This document shows positions 31,609-39,044 of a DNA stretch of 39,044 nucleotides, piece after piece. The notes beneath the pieces are model-generated. The model ran no database searches. It was not told where the DNA came from and saw only the letters and a list, made by a program, of their open reading frames with translations. How positions within the stretch are numbered: position 1 is the stretch's first letter; each line of letters begins with the position of its first letter. Source of the DNA: Pseudomonas syringae. Its GTDB lineage: Bacteria > Pseudomonadota > Gammaproteobacteria > Pseudomonadales > Pseudomonadaceae. The translations under genes were made by a program, and so were the position numbers. The stretch lies in assembly GCF_021605415.1 (NCBI RefSeq), contig NZ_WKEQ01000046.1, positions 1-39,044 on the forward strand. The letters run 5' to 3'.

Positions 31609-31836
31609 GCAATGATCCTTAAAACGATGCCATTCCCATCGGGACAGCGAATGGCATCCGAATAGTGTGTATCCATGAAAGAAGATGGCACGAACTGCGT
31701 GGTATCGCCATGTCCCCCGAGTATTGAAGTAAAGATGAAAAGGATGTCCAGCATAGCTAAATCCGTGACAGGGGCGATAATGCGCCGGCCTGTTTTTTCC
31801 GTAAGCCCTTTTTGCCAGTCAAGGAAGTCTCGAACG

Positions 31837-32364
31837 ATGTTTGAAATCCAGCCGATGAACGCCGCTACCTATCGCCAGCAGACCCGGCGCAGCACGCTGA
31901 TTATCGCCGTGCTGTTCCTCGTGCTGGCGATGTTGTTTTCGACGGTAGCAGTGGCACTGTTCGGTGAACCCGGCGGCGACAATTTGCGTTTTAACGTCGG
32001 CGGGGTGTTTGTGGCATTTTTTCTGACGGCGGGATTGTTGCGCGGGCGGTTCTGGAACCAGACCTGGATGGCCCCGGCGGTCTATGGCTGGCGGCTCAAA
32101 CGCAGCCTGATGAGTGTGACCAACGTCATGCATCAGGTGACGGCGGCGGTGGAAAAGGGCGATCCGACCGCCATGAAAGTGCTGCGTTTCTATCACCTCG
32201 GGCTGACACAAATGCATGAGCTGGACGGCAACTCCAGTGATCATGGGCAGTTGCAGCGGGAAGTTGCAGCGCATCAGGCGCGGATGCACGAAATGGGTCT
32301 GGATACCGAGCAGACTCGTCTGGATCCGGCCTGGCTGGAGGGGTTGAAGCCGACCTCACGATAA
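31837..32364 (+). CDS. DUF3087 membrane protein
   Basis: This 175-residue protein starts MFEIQPMNAATYRQQTRRST with two hydrophobic helices (LIIAVLFLVLAMLFSTVAVA and VGGVFVAFFLTAGLL). A soluble helical part follows (MKVLRFYHLGLTQMHELDGN), as in DUF3087. Function unknown. The ATG at 31837 has AAGGAAG nine bases upstream; the frame opens earlier at 31675 without support. Its end overlaps the convergent DUF2784 gene by nine bases. Confidence 0.82.
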   Translation: MFEIQPMNAATYRQQTRRSTLIIAVLFLVLAMLFSTVAVALFGEPGGDNLRFNVGGVFVAFFLTAGLLRGRFWNQTWMAPAVYGWRLKRSLMSVTNVMHQVTAAVEKGDPTAMKVLRFYHLGLTQMHELDGNSSDHGQLQREVAAHQARMHEMGLDTEQTRLDPAWLEGLKPTSR

Positions 32365-32727
32365 CCGCAACCTCCGGGTGCGAATCAGCCGTCCGTAGAC
32401 AATCAGGTTAATCGCCAGCACCACGCTGCCCAGCGCCAACTGAATTTGCGGGGTAAGCCCGGCGGGGTAGATGACCGGCAGAATGTAGTGTTCGACGAAG
32501 CCACCGGCGTATTCGGTTTGCCTGGCGGCCTGGCGCAGCAGATTTTCCCAATCGGTCAGCGGACAGGTCAGATGCAACACTTCGACCGCCACGCCCCAGG
32601 CAGCCGCAGGCAGATGCGCCCACATCAACGGCCGCCACTTGAGCGCCAGCAATCCGCCAAACAGCACGAACAAAATGAACAGCAAGTGAAATAGCACCAG
32701 ACCATCGGCGGCGATTCGGTAAAGCAT
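32356..32727 (-). CDS. DUF2784 membrane protein
   Basis: This 123-residue inner-membrane protein has four predicted helices with the DUF2784 features LFHLLFILFVLFGGLLALKW, CPLTDWENLLRQAA and FVEHYILPVIYPAGLT. Family function is unknown. It converges with the DUF3087 gene, and the coding ends overlap. Confidence 0.87.
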   Translation of the reverse strand: MLYRIAADGLVLFHLLFILFVLFGGLLALKWRPLMWAHLPAAAWGVAVEVLHLTCPLTDWENLLRQAARQTEYAGGFVEHYILPVIYPAGLTPQIQLALGSVVLAINLIVYGRLIRTRRLRLS

Positions 32728-32927
32728 GCCAATCTCCCTGACGCGTGCGTATAAGCGCTATCGTACGCCGTCCGGGCGCTCAAGGCTCACCGGGAAAGGC
32801 GCCAATTGCACAGTGCTCAGCATGTTGCTGAGCATGGGGTTCTTCTTGCAGCGGGATGGTTGTAATTTGCCAGTACGAAACTGTTCTACGCTGTAAGGAT
32901 AATCATCTTTAACGGGAGGACAGTGCG

Positions 32928-33080
32928 ATGACCGAGCATAAACACCCCGATCCCGATAAGCGTGAGGATGAACCGACGCAAAAAGAGATCGAGCGGGAGA
33001 AGCGCAAGGAGCAGACCTGGAAGCATGACGACAGTCGAGAACTATCAGACGCCGATCAGGATCGACCTCTTAAACCCTGA
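32928..33080 (+). CDS. Short highly charged protein
   Basis: This 50-residue protein consists almost entirely of charged and polar residues: MTEHKHPDPDKREDEPTQKE, then IEREKRKEQTWKHDDSRELS, ending DRPLKP. It has a strong ribosome site (GGGAGG, seven bases before the ATG) and a strong terminator 14 bases after its stop, so it is very likely a real gene. It is probably unstructured or a single helix; function unknown. Confidence 0.72.
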   Translation: MTEHKHPDPDKREDEPTQKEIEREKRKEQTWKHDDSRELSDADQDRPLKP

Positions 33081-33094
33081 CCGACGGAAGCGGA

Positions 33095-33118
33095 AAAGCC
33101 CCGCGAGGGCGGGGCTTT
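33095..33118. terminator. Bidirectional rho-independent terminator
   Basis: A 10-base stem AAAGCCCCGC/GCGGGGCTTT surrounds the tetraloop GAGG. It serves the short charged protein on the plus strand and the leftward gene at 33126 on the minus strand. Confidence 0.9.
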
Positions 33119-33125
33119 CGTTGTT

Positions 33126-33398
33126 TCAGATATCGTCCAGCTGCGTGAAATCCGGGTGCGTGGCCCGATAACCCAATGTACGGTCGATCCAGGCGTTCAG
33201 TTCGTTGACCATCACCGGCGGATGGCCTGGATACGCTTCGAGCGTCGTGCGCAGGATTCGCTCGATGTCGGCTACGCCGTTCAGATTCCGGGTTTTTATG
33301 TAATGCCCGATAAAACAGTCGAGTTGAAAGCGTTCTGTCGTGGACAGATGGACACACTCCAGGCCACCGACCTGTTTGATTACAAAATCGTCGCGCAC
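33126..33398 (-). CDS. Small hypothetical protein
   Basis: This 90-residue protein is of unknown function, with segments TTERFQLDCFIGHYIKTRNL and NELNAWIDRTLGYR. The start must be GTG 33398, because an in-frame TAA lies directly upstream; AGAGAA is a modest ribosome site. It ends next to a good terminator. Base composition is lower in GC than the neighbours. It may be a shortened relic of a longer gene. Confidence 0.5.
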   Translation of the reverse strand: MRDDFVIKQVGGLECVHLSTTERFQLDCFIGHYIKTRNLNGVADIERILRTTLEAYPGHPPVMVNELNAWIDRTLGYRATHPDFTQLDDI

Positions 33399-33944
33399 TT
33401 AGTTCTCTGCAAGGCTTGAAAGTTATAAGGGATCCTGGCTTCGTTGACTCTTTGGTCAACTGGTATACCAATCGAAGGAACGGCGCGCATGCTATCGCTA
33501 GCGCATCTAAATGTATGTATGACGATCAAAATGTCTGACAAGCGGTTTGATAAATCGAACGCTTGTTCCATCTGCTGTCTCATTAATGAAACAACTGATG
33601 TAACTCTTTGTTTCCATCATTGGAGCGCTGGATGTTGGAACAATCCAGGGCGATTAACTTCAAGCGATTTTTTCGATCAACTTAGCATGTGCGGTTTTGC
33701 CGTAAAGCGAATGCCGATTGATGCAGCCGCGCTGTCTCAAGGCGCTGCCGACGCCATTGAGCACTGCGGCGATTGTCGTTTACGTCTTTGCAAACAGCGC
33801 TGGCTGACTGGGCAAGCATCGGAACCAAAGCCTGTGTACCCTATCCAACTTGCGCCCGCTCACAAGCGGGGGCGGGGAGGCGACAGGGCGAGGGAGTTTT
33901 GCCATTCGACAACGTGACGGTAATGGTCGGGCTCAAGGCAAAAC
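33399..33944. other. Low-GC gap with an orphan operator-like palindrome
   Basis: These 546 bases hold no gene I can support, although a 157-codon frame crosses it on the plus strand (33444-33917). The left half is clearly AT-richer than the genome style around it. It contains TTGAC-N6-GTCAA (about 33444-33459) beside the perfect palindrome TGGTATACCA (33461-33470). Confidence 0.45.
33461..33470. promoter_or_regulatory. GntR/FadR-type operator-like palindrome
   Basis: TGGTATACCA is a perfect palindrome that contains the TGGTNTACCA-like core of FadR-subfamily GntR operators. No GntR gene is visible in the window, so the site is either controlled from elsewhere or a leftover. Confidence 0.35.
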
Positions 33945-34844
33945 ATGAAGCACTGGTTCAAACTTTTCTCTGTGGTCGCACTGGTTGGCGGGCTGGCCGG
34001 TTGCATCGCCGCGCCCATCGAATTGACCCCACAGACCGCCGCGCGCCTCAAGACTCAGGCGGCGGTGCGTTTTGTGCTGACCTTCGACGATGGGCCAAGC
34101 GCTTCGAGTTTCTATAATCCGACCGAAACAGTGCTCGACAGCTTGGCGAGCAATGCGCTGCAACCAGGCATCAAAGCGGTGTTCTTCGTCCAGACCCGTG
34201 CGCCGCGAGCCGGTGGTAGCGAGCTGGGTCGGCAAGTCATGCACCGAGAGTTTGCCGAAGGGCATGTACTTGGGTTTCACACCGCCACGCCTTGGCATAC
34301 CAATCACCGCTCGCTCGATCCCCAAAGCCTTGAAGCGTCGCTGAGCAACGGTATTGGCGATATCGCCGCCATTACCGGCGCTGTGCCGACGCTGGTGCGT
34401 CCGCCGTTCTGGAACTACGACAAGCGCACATTTGCCGCTTATCAGCAGCATGGCTTACACGTTTTGTTGACTGATCTAAGTGCCAATGACGGCAAGATCT
34501 GGGGATTTAATGGCAGTCCACGCCGCCGCGCTAACCTGTTGCGCCAGTTGTCAGAGGTACGCGAACGCATCGCTCTCGGCGAGTATCCGATCGTCGATGG
34601 CGTGATTCCGGTGGTGGTGACCTTTCACGATCTCAATCGCTACACGGCGCGGCACACGCGCGAATACCTGCAAATCCTCGTGGACAGCGCGGCGGCCACG
34701 GGGGTGACGCTGGCTGACAAGCCTTTCTACGATGATCATCAAGCATTATTGAGCGCCGCGATGGCGCGTACGGTTCAGGAAAGTGCCGAACCGGTGCAAC
34801 TTCCAGGGATCTGGAATTGGATTTGGGATGGCGATTCCCATTGA
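33945..34844 (+). CDS. Polysaccharide deacetylase (NodB) family lipoprotein
   Basis: This 299-residue predicted lipoprotein has lipobox LAGC at 17-20, so Cys20 becomes the lipidated N-terminus. The NodB domain begins with VLTFDDGPS (D48, D49 as catalytic and metal residues). H112, H118 and H121 in the GFHTATPWHTNHRSL region are the candidate zinc ligands, RPPFWNYD is the third motif, and VVTFHDLN a late one. The family removes acetyl or similar groups from cell-wall or exopolysaccharide sugars; the substrate is unknown. CAAGG lies eight bases before the ATG. It stands alone. Confidence 0.85.
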   Translation: MKHWFKLFSVVALVGGLAGCIAAPIELTPQTAARLKTQAAVRFVLTFDDGPSASSFYNPTETVLDSLASNALQPGIKAVFFVQTRAPRAGGSELGRQVMHREFAEGHVLGFHTATPWHTNHRSLDPQSLEASLSNGIGDIAAITGAVPTLVRPPFWNYDKRTFAAYQQHGLHVLLTDLSANDGKIWGFNGSPRRRANLLRQLSEVRERIALGEYPIVDGVIPVVVTFHDLNRYTARHTREYLQILVDSAAATGVTLADKPFYDDHQALLSAAMARTVQESAEPVQLPGIWNWIWDGDSH

Positions 34845-34890
34845 GAGTCATACCGCACAGCGGTGGAGGCATTGGCCATCGGTCAGGGCG

Positions 34891-35277
34891 TCACAGCCGC
34901 CGCTGAAATGCTTGCAAGATGCGCAACGTGGCTACGTTGGTATTCAAGTTTTGCACCGCGTCCAGCGGATGCCAGATGCAATCAAAAATCTCGTTCTGTG
35001 GCCGCGCGTCGTCGATGTTCAGCACTGAAGCTTCATAGACGTGGTGGCGGGTGCTGCCGGTTTCCAATTCCATCAGATACAGCAGGTCTTCGACATCCAG
35101 GCCGGTTTCTTCCTGCAGCTCGCGTGCGGCGGCATTCATTCTGGTTTCCCCGCGCTCGACCTTGCCGCCCGGCAGTGTCCAGCGGGATCGAGGCTTGCGT
35201 ACCAGGAGGATGTGCCTGTCCTGCTCGCATATTATGGTTGCGCGTTCTTTCATGTGTTGATTGATCGTCGCTGTCAT
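34891..35277 (-). CDS. Nudix hydrolase
   Basis: This 128-residue protein has a complete Nudix box starting GGKVERGE and continuing through REL-Q-EE-TG, which coordinates divalent metal for hydrolysis of X-linked nucleoside diphosphates. The substrate is unknown. The start may be ATG 35277 or the internal ATG at 35253 (MKERATIICEQ); neither has a clear ribosome site. Confidence 0.87.
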   Translation of the reverse strand: MTATINQHMKERATIICEQDRHILLVRKPRSRWTLPGGKVERGETRMNAAARELQEETGLDVEDLLYLMELETGSTRHHVYEASVLNIDDARPQNEIFDCIWHPLDAVQNLNTNVATLRILQAFQRRL

Positions 35278-35471
35278 CTAAAAGTCACAAAACTGCAATA
35301 TTTGAGCCGTGCAATCGGTCAGGGTTCCTACAATTTGGAACGGACGGAGCATGGAAAAGTGCCAAGTCATCGTCTTCGCGCACGATTCGACGTCTGGTCG
35401 GCACAATGGCGCGGCAGGGGTGTAAGGTTCGAGGGTGTCCGCATCCAACACTCCCGTTAAGGAGGTGCTTT

Positions 35472-35669
35472 ATGAGCATTCCAATGTTGAACAAAATGCA
35501 CATGAACGGTTACGACGTACTCAGCGTGAACAACGGCCCGTGGCGGGTTTGCACGCAGGGCGATCGACTGGCGTCATTCGCCAGTAAGGCGGAGGCGCTG
35601 GCTTATGCCGCAGCGCTTCCCGGCTACAAAGGCCGTTTGAAGCAGTCGCGCAATCAAGCGACAGCTTGA
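35472..35669 (+). CDS. Small hypothetical protein (DUF2188-like pattern)
   Basis: This 65-residue protein has a strong GGAGG site seven bases before the ATG at 35472. The core GPWRVCTQGDRLASFASKAEALAYA has the W-x-V ... F-x-[ST]-K-x-E-A layout of DUF2188-like small proteins and resembles the protein at 11226-11429. Function unknown. A strong terminator follows. Confidence 0.72.
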   Translation: MSIPMLNKMHMNGYDVLSVNNGPWRVCTQGDRLASFASKAEALAYAAALPGYKGRLKQSRNQATA

Positions 35670-35676
35670 GGCAATG

Positions 35677-35704
35677 AAAAAGCCCCGAATTTCGGGGCTT
35701 TTTT
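35677..35704. terminator. Bidirectional rho-independent terminator
   Basis: The 11-base stem AAAAAGCCCCG/CGGGGCTTTTT is followed by another T. It ends the small gene at 35472 and the convergent gene at 35717. Confidence 0.92.
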
Positions 35705-35716
35705 GCGAGCGGTTGG

Positions 35717-35956
35717 CTAGTGGGTTTTCGTTCGGCTGATGGTGCGTGCCTTGACTTCGTTGGCGTAGAACTGCAAACGCTCTTCGTCGCTCTGCAGGAT
35801 TTCACAGGATCTGAGCACTGCCTGGGCATCCGCTTCGTTGCCACTTTTGCGCAATTGCTCGGCGATGCGCTTTAGGTCGACCGCCGACCAGCGTAGATCC
35901 GATGCAACACTTTGCAGGTCGCGTTGAAGTTCGTGTTCGTGTTCATTAAGTCGCAT
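35717..35956 (-). CDS. Small helical hypothetical protein
   Basis: This 79-residue, heptad-like helical protein (MRLNEHEHELQRDLQSVASD, then DLKRIAEQLRKSGNEADAQA) is of unknown function. GGAGG lies five bases before the ATG at 35956; an in-frame GTG at 35962 falls inside that ribosome site and is excluded. It looks like a conserved Pseudomonas small protein, but I do not recognise a family. Confidence 0.68.
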   Translation of the reverse strand: MRLNEHEHELQRDLQSVASDLRWSAVDLKRIAEQLRKSGNEADAQAVLRSCEILQSDEERLQFYANEVKARTISRTKTH

Positions 35957-36108
35957 GGTCACCTCCAGAACATTCTCGGTAGCAAAGAGTAGCCGTATTT
36001 TTCGAGGACGGTGAGCCGGTTTGTGCAGTTTGAAAGCGCCGTGGTGCCACGATGGATGTCTGCACGGTAACGCGCTACATTTGCTCTTTTTCAGGTCAGG
36101 AAAGCTTT

Positions 36109-36444
36109 ATGCGGATGTGGATAGGTGGGTTGCTGTTGACGGCACTGGCCGGATGTTCGTTGCCTGCGTCGTTGGTGCCAGGTGAGCCGAATGTCAGCAA
36201 ATACAGTGACAAAACCCCTAAGGAATATGCCGCATGCGTGCTGCCGTTGTGGCAGCGGGACGTTTCCAAGGCTTCGCAGATTTCGATTTCCAATGGTTAC
36301 CGCCTGACCGCGCCGAGCATTGTGACGGCTGACGAGATTCTCGACGTGATCAAATACAAGGACGGCAGCCGAATATCACTGTATCAGGGGCCGCCCTGGG
36401 CCAAGTCCGGGTCGCTGCGCCAAGCGGTTCGCGACTGTCTTTGA
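36109..36444 (+). CDS. Small lipoprotein of unknown function
   Basis: This 111-residue protein has lipobox LAGC (Cys16) after a short hydrophobic signal MRMWIGGLLLTA. The mature part has two further cysteines (YAACVLPLW and VRDCL) that could form a disulfide. AGGAAA precedes the ATG at 36109. Probably anchored in the outer membrane, by analogy with other Pseudomonas lipoproteins. A strong terminator follows. Confidence 0.75.
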   Translation: MRMWIGGLLLTALAGCSLPASLVPGEPNVSKYSDKTPKEYAACVLPLWQRDVSKASQISISNGYRLTAPSIVTADEILDVIKYKDGSRISLYQGPPWAKSGSLRQAVRDCL

Positions 36445-36472
36445 GTCATTTGTTCAAAATCTTTGGCGCATG

Positions 36473-36508
36473 AAAAAGCAGCAACCGGTTGAACGGTTGC
36501 TGCTTTTT
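36473..36508. terminator. Bidirectional rho-independent terminator
   Basis: A 15-base perfect stem (AAAAAGCAGCAACCG, 36473-36487; complement 36494-36508) with loop GTTGAA and extra T residues. It separates the lipoprotein gene from the convergent Rrf2 gene. Confidence 0.93.
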
Positions 36509-36521
36509 TTTGGCGTTTTGA

Positions 36522-37082
36522 TCAGTCGTGAATTTGTCTGACCGGGATGGTTGTCCCTTCGGCGCCGGTGTTGCCTTTTTTTTCTTTGCGATCCTGTAGC
36601 CAGCTTTCCACTTGTTCGCCGAATTGCGCTGGCGCCTTGCGGCCAACCTTTCTGGCAATGTCCAGGATGGTCTGCTGGGACAAGGCTTCTTCCATGCGTT
36701 GTTGCGCGGTCATCATGGCGTTGTGCACTGAGCAGACGCCATCCAGTGACCAGTCCGGTGGGGAGCCATCGAACAGTGCGCAACGGCCGCGAATCTCCCT
36801 GCACTCGAAAATCTTCTTGCGCCCATCAATGGCGTTGACGATGTCGAGGAGGGTGATTTCATCCGCCGGGCGCGCCAGCCTGAACCCTCCTTTCACGCCT
36901 TCCGTGGATGCCACCAATTTACCTTTAGCCAGTTTGGTAAAGATCTTGGCCAGGTAATCCAGTGGCACCCCTTGCAGTTCTGCCAGATCGCGCACGCTGG
37001 CTTCGCGACTGTCACCACCGTTACCAACCAGAAAAAGCAGGCAATGAATGCCGTATTCGACGCCTGCACTGTAAAGAGACAT
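36522..37082 (-). CDS. Rrf2-family transcriptional regulator
   Basis: This 186-residue regulator has the IscR-type winged HTH (LQGVPLDYLAKIFTKLAKGK, then STEGVKGGFRLARPADEITL). Three cysteines follow the HTH at 94, 101 and 117, in a C-x6-C-x15-C arrangement, wider than IscR (C-x5-C-x5-C). They may bind an iron-sulfur cluster or sense redox state. The lysine-rich tail is unusual. The ATG at 37082 has GGAG six bases upstream. A dyad at 37115-37135 in the divergent gap is a candidate binding site. It probably controls the divergent NADH dehydrogenase-like gene. Confidence 0.88.
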   Translation of the reverse strand: MSLYSAGVEYGIHCLLFLVGNGGDSREASVRDLAELQGVPLDYLAKIFTKLAKGKLVASTEGVKGGFRLARPADEITLLDIVNAIDGRKKIFECREIRGRCALFDGSPPDWSLDGVCSVHNAMMTAQQRMEEALSQQTILDIARKVGRKAPAQFGEQVESWLQDRKEKKGNTGAEGTTIPVRQIHD

Positions 37083-37114
37083 GCTTATCTCCGACTTGAG
37101 TTGTCGCAAATGTT

Positions 37115-37135
37115 ATCAGGCTATCGAGTCCTGAT
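37115..37135. promoter_or_regulatory. Candidate Rrf2 operator
   Basis: The perfect dyad ATCAGG-N9-CCTGAT lies 33-53 bases upstream of the Rrf2 start, in the 325-base divergent gap. Its position suits autoregulation. Predicted by eye. Confidence 0.4.
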
Positions 37136-37274
37136 CAACGCGCTGCCTCAGGATACTAAACCGCGCCATAAGTGTCTGGAGAGCCAGGTGATCCCGTTTC
37201 TAGGCGTGCTTAATGGGATTTGAATAATCTACGATCTATCGTTGTTTTCGATGTTAATGATCGAATTCTTAGAC

Positions 37275-37303
37275 TTGTCGAAATTATATGCGATCAATAA
37301 AGT
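37275..37303 (+). promoter_or_regulatory. Candidate sigma-70 promoter of the dehydrogenase gene
   Basis: TTGTCG (37275-37280) and TAAAGT (37298-37303) are 17 bases apart, about 105 bases before the ATG at 37408. Weak prediction. The rest of the 37083-37407 gap shows only the dyad at 37115. Confidence 0.3.
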
Positions 37304-37407
37304 CGCCGTTACCCGGTAAGCAGCATCCCCTCGATCCGCCAGCTACCGATCAGCGTGATCCATGCAATCTCTCAAAATGACTTGGCTTTATCGCCTGGAG
37401 AAAACAA

Positions 37408-38613
37408 ATGAAACAGCACATTCTGGTAATCGGCGCAGGTTTCGGTGGCATGTGGACGGCTTTGAGTGCTACGCGGCTGGTGGAAATACATGGTCGTGAC
37501 AACGTTGAGGTCACTGTTTTGGCACCTCAGGCCGAGTTGCGCGTACGTCCACGGTTCTACGAGCCGAACGCTCATCAACTGGCGGCGCCATTGGGCGAGT
37601 TGTTCGACGCGGTCGGCGTCCGTTTCATCAAGGGCGCAGCCGACACGATCGACACCCAGCAAAAATCCGTGGGCTACACCGACGCATCCGGCGCCAAGCA
37701 GGTGTTTAATTACGACAAACTCGTTCTGGCCAGCGGCAGCGGTCTGGCGATGTCGAGCACTACGGGTGTGGCGCAATATGCCTTCGACGTTGACCAGATT
37801 GAAGCGGCGATCCGTCTGGAACAACACCTTGAAGCGCTGGCCAATCAGCCGCAAAGTAAAGCGCGCAACACCGTGGTAGTTGCCGGTGGCGGCTTCACCG
37901 GGATCGAAACGGCGACCGAAATGCCTCGCCGTCTTCGCAAGATTCTCGGTGCTGACGCCGATATCAACGTGATCGTTATCGACCGTGGGCAAAAAATCGG
38001 CGCCTCCATGGGCGAAGAAATCAGCCACTCGATCGTCGAGGCCAGCGCTGAGTTGGGCGTCGAATGGCGCCTGGGCGTCTCGGTGGTGTCGGTCGACGAA
38101 AACGGTGTGACCCTATCGGACGGTCAGCACATCGACGCGAAAACCGTCGTCTGGACAACAGGTGTGCGCGCCAGCTCCCTGACCGAGCAGATCCCTGCCG
38201 AGCGCGATGCTCAAGGTCGCCTTCACGTGGACGCGCACCTGAAGGTCATCGGTCAGGACGACATCTTCGCCACTGGCGATGTGGCATATGCGGCAACCGA
38301 CGACATCGGTAACTTCGCGCTAATGACCTGCCAACACGCCATTTCACTGGGCCGTCATGCAGGCAATAACGTTGCCGCGCAGCTTCTCGGTGTAGATCCG
38401 ACGCCGTACAGCCAGCCGAAATACGTAACGTGTCTGGATCTGGGCGCTTGGGGGGCGGTCTACACCGAAGGGTGGGATCGCCAGGTAAAACTGGTCAAGC
38501 AAGAGGGCAAAGCTCTAAAGACACAGATCAACACCCAATGGATTTATCCACCGGCGGCTGATCGTGTCAGTGCGCTGGCCGCTGCGGATCCAATGATTCC
38601 AGTGGTTGCCTGA
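37408..38613 (+). CDS. NAD(P)H dehydrogenase-like flavoprotein (NDH-2 type)
   Basis: This 401-residue two-dinucleotide-binding flavoprotein has FAD-binding ILVIGAGFGGMWTAL near the N-terminus and NAD-binding TVVVAGGGFTGIETATEM in the middle. TGVRAS and IFATGDVAY follow, where the last D contacts FAD. This is the layout of type II NADH:quinone dehydrogenases and related ferredoxin/thiol reductases. It lacks an obvious membrane-anchoring C-terminal helix and is shorter than typical Ndh (about 430), so the acceptor is uncertain. GGAG lies before the ATG. The divergent Rrf2 regulator suggests redox or nitrosative control. Confidence 0.85.
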   Translation: MKQHILVIGAGFGGMWTALSATRLVEIHGRDNVEVTVLAPQAELRVRPRFYEPNAHQLAAPLGELFDAVGVRFIKGAADTIDTQQKSVGYTDASGAKQVFNYDKLVLASGSGLAMSSTTGVAQYAFDVDQIEAAIRLEQHLEALANQPQSKARNTVVVAGGGFTGIETATEMPRRLRKILGADADINVIVIDRGQKIGASMGEEISHSIVEASAELGVEWRLGVSVVSVDENGVTLSDGQHIDAKTVVWTTGVRASSLTEQIPAERDAQGRLHVDAHLKVIGQDDIFATGDVAYAATDDIGNFALMTCQHAISLGRHAGNNVAAQLLGVDPTPYSQPKYVTCLDLGAWGAVYTEGWDRQVKLVKQEGKALKTQINTQWIYPPAADRVSALAAADPMIPVVA

Positions 38614-38698
38614 CCGCAAGCGTTTAACCGGTAACGTTCGCAATGAGCGGTGACAGTTAGGCGCGTCAGTTTTTTGAGGCTGGACTAATCTTCTGAAT

Positions 38699-38725
38699 GC
38701 CGGCCGGTAAGCGCGCCGGCTTTTT
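38699..38725 (+). terminator. Rho-independent terminator
   Basis: The stem GCCGGC (38699-38704)/GCCGGC (38715-38720) is followed by TTTTT. It lies about 90 bases after the dehydrogenase stop and before the next gene. Confidence 0.7.
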
Positions 38726-38763
38726 CTGGACGGTTCGTTTGGTGCTTCGAGGAGATACAGATC

Positions 38764-38994
38764 ATGGATGATCTGGTGAAAGACTTAATTCCGTTATTGC
38801 AGTATCTGATTCCAGGTTTCTTGTCGGCCTGGATCTTCTACTCGCTCACCGCGTTCAAGCGGCCTGACACGTTTGGACAGATTGTGCAGGCGTTGATTTT
38901 TACCTTGGTGATTCATGGGACGGTGTTGGGGATTGGCGGGTTTTTTTTTTGGGTGGGGAAGGGAGGGATTTTGGGGGGGGTTTGGGATTTTTAA
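38764..38994 (+). CDS. DUF6338-like membrane protein, frame broken near the window end
   Basis: The N-terminus MDDLVKDLIPLLQYLIPGFL and the next segment SAWIFYSLTAFKRPDTFGQI look like DUF6338 membrane proteins, which are longer than 76 residues. GAGGAG lies before the ATG. The frame ends soon after a run of 11 T and several runs of G (38940-38982), where the translation becomes G/F/W-rich nonsense. This is either a frameshifted gene or sequencing error near the end of the assembled sequence; the remainder lies outside the window. Confidence 0.6.
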   Translation: MDDLVKDLIPLLQYLIPGFLSAWIFYSLTAFKRPDTFGQIVQALIFTLVIHGTVLGIGGFFFWVGKGGILGGVWDF

Positions 38995-39044
38995 GCGGGG
39001 GGAATTTGGGCGTTTTGTATTGTGACGTTGCTTGGATTGATGTG

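Noticed and set aside
33444..33917. 157-codon plus-strand frame in the low-GC gap
   Set aside because: It has no ribosome site or recognisable domain, and base composition shifts within the frame. I kept the region as a gap worth checking.

Overview
The window looks like a chromosomal segment of a Pseudomonas of the fluorescens group. The evidence is GC-rich codon use, two typical Pseudomonas REP hairpin families, an AlkC glycosylase with an Ig-like tail, a pha-type antiporter operon with fused A/B subunits, and many small DUF proteins (DUF427, DUF2789, DUF2784, DUF3087, DUF3995) usual in that genus. No rRNA, tRNA, CRISPR array or intact mobile element was seen.

Layout. 1-4700: end of a DUF427 gene, then an MHS-type transporter and a GMC oxidoreductase read leftward, with a divergent LysR regulator. 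4700-9400: a small secreted repeat protein, a DUF2059-like protein, a coupled GST-alkC pair, an RpiR regulator and a DksA2-like protein lacking half of its zinc cysteines. 9400-14800: a chemoreceptor with a C-terminal sensor, several small proteins and a lone betaine-type binding protein. 14835-20892: six antiporter genes (phaAB, C, D, E, F, G), each overlapping the next by one or four bases. 21154-22740: a DMT exporter with a divergent XRE-cupin regulator.

The most interesting part is 22770-28140. Two almost identical lux-type palindromes, sharing a 16-base core and matching CT-N12-AG, each precede a small unrecognised protein gene. Between them lie an FAD/NAD(P) oxidoreductase, a short-chain polyprenyl synthase, a type I isopentenyl diphosphate isomerase and a class I terpene synthase that overlaps the isomerase gene by ATGA. 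Remains of an IS4-family transposon lie beside the second palindrome. I read this as a probable quorum-sensing-linked terpene locus that was acquired horizontally. The product cannot be inferred, and the synthase has an unusual NSE-motif spacing.

28400-39044: two more small secreted proteins sharing the C-terminus VAENRxEFGSKYQRY (one with three VAEGGADRLQ-type repeats), an orphan OmpR-type regulator, the nucleosidase PpnN, several small or DUF genes, a polysaccharide-deacetylase lipoprotein, a Nudix hydrolase, and an Rrf2 regulator divergent from an NDH-2-like dehydrogenase. The right edge holds the start of a DUF6338-like gene that breaks down in homopolymer runs.

All functions are assigned from motifs and remembered family features; no database search was run.
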